DNA from: Talinum fruticosum
Taxonomy: Eukaryota > Streptophyta > Magnoliopsida > Caryophyllales > Talinaceae
NCBI GenBank assembly: GCA_021018815.1
Contig: JAITYX010000003.1
Coordinates: 11,002,501 to 11,066,500, forward strand
Direction: 5' to 3'
DNA length: 64,000 nt
Of the stretch, positions 58,021 through 64,000 are shown piece by piece. Under the pieces are notes generated by a model. That model did not search any database. It was given only the letters and a program-made list of their open reading frames with translations, and was not told the DNA's origin. The number at the start of each line of letters is the position of its first letter. Position 1 is the stretch's first letter. Position numbers and translations under genes: made by a program.

Positions 58021-59836
58021 AGGGTTAGTTCATTTCTATTTTGCAGAAAACTCACAAGAAGAAAGGTCATTGGTACCTAGACGGTGGTTGCTCACGCCAC
58101 ATGTCGGGAGATTCAAGACTCTTTTACGAGTTAGAAAATCGAAAGGAGGAAAAGTCACAATTGGAGAAAATAGCAAAGGCAAGATAGTAGGGATTGGAAA
58201 TATTGGTGAAGGAAACAACTCGGTTAGTCCAGTCTATCTTATCAAAGGGCTGAAATACAATCACCTCAGCATTTCTTAGCTGTATGACAAAGGTCAAGAG
58301 GTAAGGTTCACTCGGACCAATTGCTACATTTTTGATACGAGTCACCAAGGAGACTAAGCTCTCAGTGTCCGTGGTCGGGTAACACCTATACTATCCCTTT
58401 CTCGGACTCATATAAGAATTTATCTTATTTGAAAGCATCTTTGAATGATGATTCATGGACTTGACATCGTAGACTAGGTCATATTAGCATGCATACCATC
58501 AAGAAACTTGTATCTCATGGATTGGTTAGAGGATTACCTAACTGTGCTTTTAAGAAAGATAAAATATGTCAAGCATGCACAAAAGGAAAGTAGGCTAGAT
58601 CATCTTTCAAACCATTAAAAATTGTGTCTACATCTAAAGTGCTAAAATTGGTTCATATGGATTTGTGTGATGAAATTCTTGTGAAAAACCTTGGGGTAAA
58701 TCATAAGTACTTGCCATTGTTGATGATTTCTCACAATTTACCTCGGTATGTTTTCTCAAGAACAAGAATGAAGCCTTCAAAGAGTTCACTCAGATCTGCA
58801 GGAAAATTCAAGTGGAGTCTCAACCTCGGATCGGGAGGATTCGAACCGACCATGGAAGGGAGTTTGACTACTCAAAATTTGCAAACTTTTGTGACAAGAA
58901 TGGCATCTCTCATAACTTCTCTGCACCAAGAACTCCGCAACAAAATCGAGTAGTACAGAGAAAGAATAGAACTCTTGAAGAAATAGGTAGGACTATGATG
59001 ATTGAAAATGATCTACCTTACTATTTCTAGGCTGAGGCATCAACACGGCGAATTACCCATTCAATAGATGCCTCATCGGACCAATCTTGAAGAAGACTCC
59101 CTATAAGCTATACAAGGGGAAAAAAACCGAACATTTCCTACTTCGGACCATTTGGATGTAAATGCTGTGTTCACAAAAATGGCAAGAAGCATCTAATTAA
59201 GTTTGATGCTAGGTCGGAGGATGGTATATTTTTGGGTTATTCATCTCATAGCAAAGCTTATCGCGCTTTTAACAAGAGAACTAAGAAAGTGGAAGAAAGT
59301 ATCCACGTTGTCTTTGATGAGATTAATCTTGGCACGATAAGTTAGTCTACATACACGGATCTTAGGCTTAACAGAGATGAAGATGACCTTGATGAAGCCG
59401 AGCTCGGAAAGAGTCAAAACAAAATTACCGAGGCAACTCACAATGTTATGACTCGGACTAAAAAGTTCAAGAGCCAGCTCGAATGCTCGCAGAGCATAAG
59501 TCAATGCATGAGACTCAGGGAGATCAACCAACCGAAGATCGGGCTTCTCAACCAACAAACTTGGTAAATCTGAGGACAAGTAAAGCTTTCAAATATGCAT
59601 CCGAGTCACCCACCTGAAAACATAATCTTTGACATCAACGAGTGGAGTAACAACTCGATCTTCTTTGCATAATCTGTATGCATTTTCTACATTCATATCA
59701 TTAACTAAACCCAAAAATGCACTAGAGGCCCTAAATGAACCTGAATGGCTAGAGGCCATACAAGAAGAGCTTAATCAATTTGAAAGAAACCAAGCCTAGA
59801 CTCGACTAAACGATCTTTTAATCACCTAGTCATAGG
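58021..59836 (+). pseudogene. Copia pol remnant of element F, truncated in RT
   Basis: Protease reads WYLDGGCSRHMSGD-like near 58063-58110: the Asp is kept and Ser of D-S-G is Gly. GAG-pre-integrase is at 58440-58600, with stops in it. The integrase core is at 58640-59030, with HMDLC, RTDHGREFDY and VVQRKNRTLEE, so the third acidic residue (Glu of VVERKN) has become Gln. RT begins near 59690 and stops at 59836 at the junction with an opposite LTR. No YVDD is present. Confidence 0.8.
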
Positions 59837-60122
59837 TGAAGGTTTGCTCTGGGAGAGACTAAGTCGCCCTAAAGGGGGTCAATAGGGTGATATGGAAATT
59901 TAAACAAGTAATGGAAAATAAAACTAGAAATGACTCTGAGGAGAGTTTGACTCTAGATTGGACTCGGAAAAGTACTAACTCAGAAAGTTACGTGGAAACC
60001 CTCATGGGGTAGAACACAATGGTCGTGAGCTAATCCAAGCACCAAGTCAAATCCACAAAACACAATAGAAAGACTCAACCGAATTGCTCCCTTAGACAAT
60101 TCCTTACAAGATTTTCCTAGAC
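59837..60122 (-). repeat. Copia LTR fragment of element H (286 bp)
   Basis: It contains only the LTR end segment: TGAAGGTTTGCTC, then ACGTGGAAACC and CCTAGACTC. It breaks off at about 60122 and continues as pol C-terminal sequence. Confidence 0.8.
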
Positions 60123-63100
60123 TCTCCTCGAGTCATTTCTAATAAAGCAAAACTGATCCTCACTAAGTGGCTTAGTAAAGATATCAGCTAATTGAAGATT
60201 GGTAGTAATGAATTCAAGTTCAATATCACCCTTTTCAGAATGATCTCCTTGAAAATGATACCCGACCTCAATATGTTTAGTCTTTGAGTGTTGAACTGAA
60301 GTCTTGGTGATGCTGATTGCACTTTGATTATCACACTTGATTAGAATTGATTTGAATGAAAATCCAAGATCTCTCAAGTGTTGCTTAATCTATAAAATCT
60401 GAGCATAGCATGCTCCAACTGCAATATACTCGACTTCGACGAATTGATAGAGTTACTGAGTTTTGCTTTTTTGAGTGCCAAGATATTAGGGATTGACTTT
60501 ATATCCAAGCATAGTCACCATCCGAGTATCTAGTGAGAGTCGGTTCCGAGTCTCTAGAGTACCATAGACCTAAGTTCTAAGTCCTTGCAAGATATCTCGA
60601 ATATTCTCTTCACCATAGTGAGATGTGATTCTTTTGGATTAACTTGACATCTTGCACACGGACAGTACATCGAACATTATGTCCGGCCTACTTGGAAGTA
60701 AGATATAGCAAAGATCCAATCATACCTCGGTAGAATTTCTGATCTACTTGCTTTACCTTTCTCGTCTAAGTCCAGTTTTATCTCTGCTTGCTCATAGGTG
60801 TAGCCGCATGTTTTGTATCTTGAAGTTTGTACTTCTTCAGCAGCTCCATGGTATACTTCGATTGATGGACAGAGATGCCATCTTTGTCTTGCTTCATTTG
60901 TAGAGCAAGGAAGAAATTGAGTTCTCCCATCATACTCATTTGAAATTCTTGTCTCATTAACTCGGAAAACTCTTGACAAAAAATTTCATTAGTAGCTACA
61001 AAAATTTTGTCATCAACATAGATTTGAGCAATAAGAAAGTCTTTCCCTCGGTTTTTATAAAAAGAGTCTTGTCAATCTGACCTCTTCTAAAATCATTTTC
61101 AGCCAAGAAATTGCTAAGTCTTTCATACCATGCTCTAGGAGCTTGTTTAAGACCATAGAGAGCTTTTTGCAATTTGAAAACATGATTTGGAAATTCCGAG
61201 TTTTCAAATCCAGGGGTTGCTCAACATAGTCTTCCTCTTTAATGAAACCAGAGAGAAAAACACATTTAATATCCATTTGATATAACTTGATATTCATGCT
61301 AGATGCAAATGCCAACAAGATTCTAATAGCTTCAATTCGGCAACAGGTGCAAAGGTTTCCCTACAATCAATCCCTTCCTCTTGATTGTAACCTTGAGCCA
61401 CAAGTGTAGCCTTATTTCGACTACTAACCCACCTTCATCCAGACTTGTTCTTGAAAACTCATTTGGTCCGAAGGTCGTTTAGTCGAGTCAAGACTTGGTT
61501 TCTTTCGAATTAATTGAGTTCTATTAATGATATGAATGCAGTGAATGCACATAGATTTTGAAGAGAGGAACGAGTTCTTACCCCACTATTGATATCGGAT
61601 AAGATGTTTTCTAGTGGGTGGTTAGAAGCATACTTGAATGCTCTACCTGTTCTTTGGTTCACAAGATCTCGTAGGTTGAATTGGTTGATCTTCGAAGTCT
61701 ATTCCGAGTGAGCTTGTTCATCCGATTGGCCTTCAACATTCCGAGTTGGCTCTTGACTTGTCTCATTCTCGAGTCATGTTGTTCCGATTCACTTCGTTAC
61801 GAGTGACTTTGTTCCGAGTGACATTGATTTGACTCTTGACAAGTTCCTTTTCATCAAGATCATCATCTTTGCTGAGCTTCAGTGTCTGGGAATGTTGACT
61901 CACTTGGTTTTTCCTGTTCAATCTCATCAAACACAACGTTGATGCTTTCTTCCACTTTGTTAGTTCTTTTATTGAAAATACGATATGCTTTGTTATGAGA
62001 TCAATAACCCGGAAAAATACCTTCATCCGATCGAGCATCAAACTTCGTCCAGTGATCCTTACCATTGTTGTGAACGAAGCACTTACATCCAAAGGGTTTG
62101 AAGTACGAAATTTTGGGTTTCTTCCCTTTGTAGAGCTCGTATGGAGTTTTCTTCAGGATGGGTCCGACGAGGCATCTGTTCAATGTGTAGTTTGCTATGT
62201 TGATCGCCTCGGCCCAGAAATAGTAGGGTAGATTATGTTCAATCATCATTGTCCTTGCTATTTCTTCAAGAGTTCGGTTCTTCCTTTCCACCACTCCATT
62301 TTGTTGAGGAGTTCTTGGTTCCGAGAAGTTGTGAGAGATGCCATTCTTGTCGCAAAACTCTGCAAATTCCGAGTAGTCGAACTCTGTTCCATGGTCGGCT
62401 TGAATTCTCCGGATTTGAGTCCGAGACTCAACTTGGATTTTCCTGCAGAGCTTGCTGAACTCTTTAAAGGCTTCATTTTTGTGCTTAAGAAAACACACCC
62501 AGGTAAATCGTTAGTAGTCATCAACAATAACAAGCATATATGATTTACCTCCGAGACTCTTGACAGGATTTCACCAAATAAATCCATATGCAACATTTCA
62601 AGCACCTTGGATGTGGAAACAGCTTTCAGAGATTCGAAAGATGATCCGACTTGTTTCCCTTTTGTGCATGCTTCACAAATTTTATCTTTCGTAAATGCAC
62701 GGTTAGGGAATCCTCAAACTAAACCATGAGATGCAAGTTTCTTAATGGTGTGCATGCTAACATGACCTAGTCTACGATGCCTTGTCCAAGAATCATCATG
62801 TAAAGATACTTTCAAACAAGGTAAATTCTAACTCGGGTCCAGAAAGAGTAATAGTATAGGTGTTATTTGATCTCCGACTCGAGAGCTTGGTCTCCTTGGT
62901 AGTATCATTAGAGATATAACAGTTGGTATGAGTGAATTTTACCTCTTGACCTTTGTCACACAGTTGAGAGATGTTGAGTAAATTGTACTTTAATCCCTTG
63001 ACAAGGTATACTGGGCTGACCAGATTGTTTCCTTTTCCAATCTTGCCTATCCCAATTATCTTGCCCTTACTTGTCATTTCCAAATGTGACTTTGCCTCCC

Positions 63101-63185
63101 TTATACTCTTCCAACTCAGAAAAGAGTCTTGGATTTCCTGACATGTGACGTGAGCATCCACTGTCCAGGTACGAATGCCCTTTTG
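60123..63185 (-). pseudogene. Copia pol remnant of element H
   Basis: Protease is intact in its core: Y-L-D-S-G-C-S-R-H-M near 63140-63170. The pre-integrase zinc region is at 62640-62800. The integrase core is well kept at 62001-62600 (HMDLFGE, ADHGTEFDY, NGVVERKNRTLEE), giving a 165-codon open stretch. RT is at 60650-61480 with YVDD near 61010, followed by Lys. RNase H reaches LSEDQFCFIRN at about 60130, with its last residues replaced at the LTR junction. Frameshifts occur near 62000, 61300, 61050 and 60560. Confidence 0.82.
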
Positions 63186-64000
63186 TTCTTTTTTGAGCTA
63201 CCCGCAAGCCGAAACAAACTAACCTTTCTCACTTCCTCTAACGAACCCAGAAACAAACTCCCTTTACTGTGGTCCTTTTCGAGGAAGAAGACTCTTGGGA
63301 ACCCTGATTTGAATAAGTTTGGGTTTTGTCTCGATTATGAGTCTTCCTTTTAGAGAACCGAGTCTATGTCTCTTTCTTTTGAAAAGCTTTTGTTTTATAA
63401 ACCTAGGTGGAGAAGGTTTTCTCCTGTAAACTAGTCCGGGCTCAGTCCTCCTTTCATTCTTATGAATGGGACCGTGCTCAGCCTTCCCGAACTTCATAGT
63501 TCGGAATCCTTTTGAAAAGTTTTGTGTAGGATCCTCCTCTTCATTAAAACCGAGTCCTTCTTTTCTAAAGGAGACACATTGAGGCCCTAAGAGTATATCA
63601 AGGTTTTTCCGACCTTGAGTAAATTTTAAAATAAGCTCTTGAGACTTATTGAGCTCTTGCTTCAGATGCTCATTTTCTCTTCGAGTAACTCGGACTCAGT
63701 CTTATTAGATTGAGCACTAGTCTTGAGTTCTCTTAGAGTAAGTCTCAGTTTTTCTAATTCATTTTTCAAAGAGATGCTCTCGAAGTAATGAGACTCAAGT
63801 TGTTCTTTGAACCGAGAAGAATCGAATTGGACTTTTCTTCCAAAGTAAAAATATATTTGGTTAAATCAACTTTGGAGAATTTGAGAAAGTATTCAATTAC
63901 CTCCCGAGGATTTGTTTCCTCGGTGTCCGAGTGATCCGAGTCCGACTCGATTCGGCTTCGAGTCCGAGAGTGCCATCAAACATTTTGAGTCATCTCGAGT
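63186..64000 (-). pseudogene. Copia gag C-terminal part of element H, cut by the window
   Basis: It matches the gag of E over the same distance (46331-47130) and includes the basic stretch KNERRTEPGLVYRRKPSPP near 63380-63450. It contains the helix-rich region (63600-63880) and the acidic/Ser region at the window edge. By comparison with E the zinc knuckle should lie about 100 bp beyond 64000. Stops are present near 63240 and 63530. Confidence 0.72.

Larger units (their letters stand above)
54678..59836 (+). mobile_element. Copia element F, 5' LTR to RT
   Basis: Plus-strand copy: 5' LTR lacking its first ~95 bp (cut by G3), primer-binding site, gag, protease and integrase. It ends in early RT at 59836, where element H starts in the opposite orientation. 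The gag start is the best preserved of all copies. Confidence 0.82.
59837..64000 (-). mobile_element. Copia element H, continuing beyond the window
   Basis: Minus strand: gag (at the window edge), protease, integrase, RT, RNase H, then a short LTR fragment. The accessory ORF, spacer, polypurine tract and most of the 3' LTR are deleted. It inserted into or recombined with element F. Confidence 0.82.

Overview
The window looks like repeat-rich nuclear DNA of a flowering plant, probably a eudicot. I see no bacterial or organellar gene arrangement, no rRNA or tRNA gene, and only one weak candidate for a host gene exon (846-1052, minus). Nearly all of 2.7-64 kb is nested, decayed transposable elements. 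I cannot name the species.

The dominant family is a Ty1/copia element of the Sirevirus (SIRE/Maximus) type. Its LTR is about 1.4-1.6 kb, starts TGAAGACTCGG and ends AGCAAACCTTCA. It has a tRNA-iMet primer-binding site, a Sirevirus-like gag with a CCHC knuckle, and the usual protease-integrase-RT-RNase H order. Parts of at least seven copies are present: A (minus, 7.9-16.0 kb), B (plus, 16.0-20.0 kb), C (plus, 22.6-35.1 kb), D (plus, 35.1-36.8 kb), E (minus, 43.2-49.6 kb), F (plus, 54.7-59.8 kb) and H (minus, 59.8-64 kb). Two probable solo LTRs lie at 27.0-28.5 and 51.3-52.9 kb. The most unusual trait of the family is an accessory open reading frame (aORF) of about 1.5 kb between pol and the 3' LTR. 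In all three copies where the region survives, a TATA box lies 190-260 bp upstream of the aORF start. The palindromic box near it resembles the one in the family's LTR promoter.

The second group is Ty3/gypsy elements with very long (3-3.9 kb) LTRs. G1 (2.7-5.7 kb, plus) looks like a solo LTR. G2 (36.8-43.2 kb, minus) is an LTR with a decayed chromovirus-type interior. G3 (49.8-54.7 kb, minus) is a related LTR that starts TGTAAGACCG. All three contain a GC-rich leader segment, a 5' splice site, an AT-rich intron-like tract and a 3' splice site, so a leader intron inside the LTR is predicted. A fragment of an Ogre/Tat gypsy element lies at 20.0-21.6 kb.

DNA transposons are also present. A CACTA transposase C terminus (DUF4216 plus acidic tail) lies at 6.8-7.5 kb on the minus strand. 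A CACTA end with a dense subterminal repeat array lies at 7.5-7.9 kb. A non-autonomous Helitron of 2.93 kb at 30.8-33.75 kb sits inside the 3' LTR of copy C, with an exactly readable A/T insertion site.

The junctions record the history of the locus: a solo LTR with a perfect 5-bp duplication, an LTR shared by two tandem elements, an LTR joined directly to protease, an LTR joined directly to the end of pol, and a pol fragment inside an LTR. All gag, pol and aORF copies carry stops and frameshifts, so no element in the window appears autonomous.
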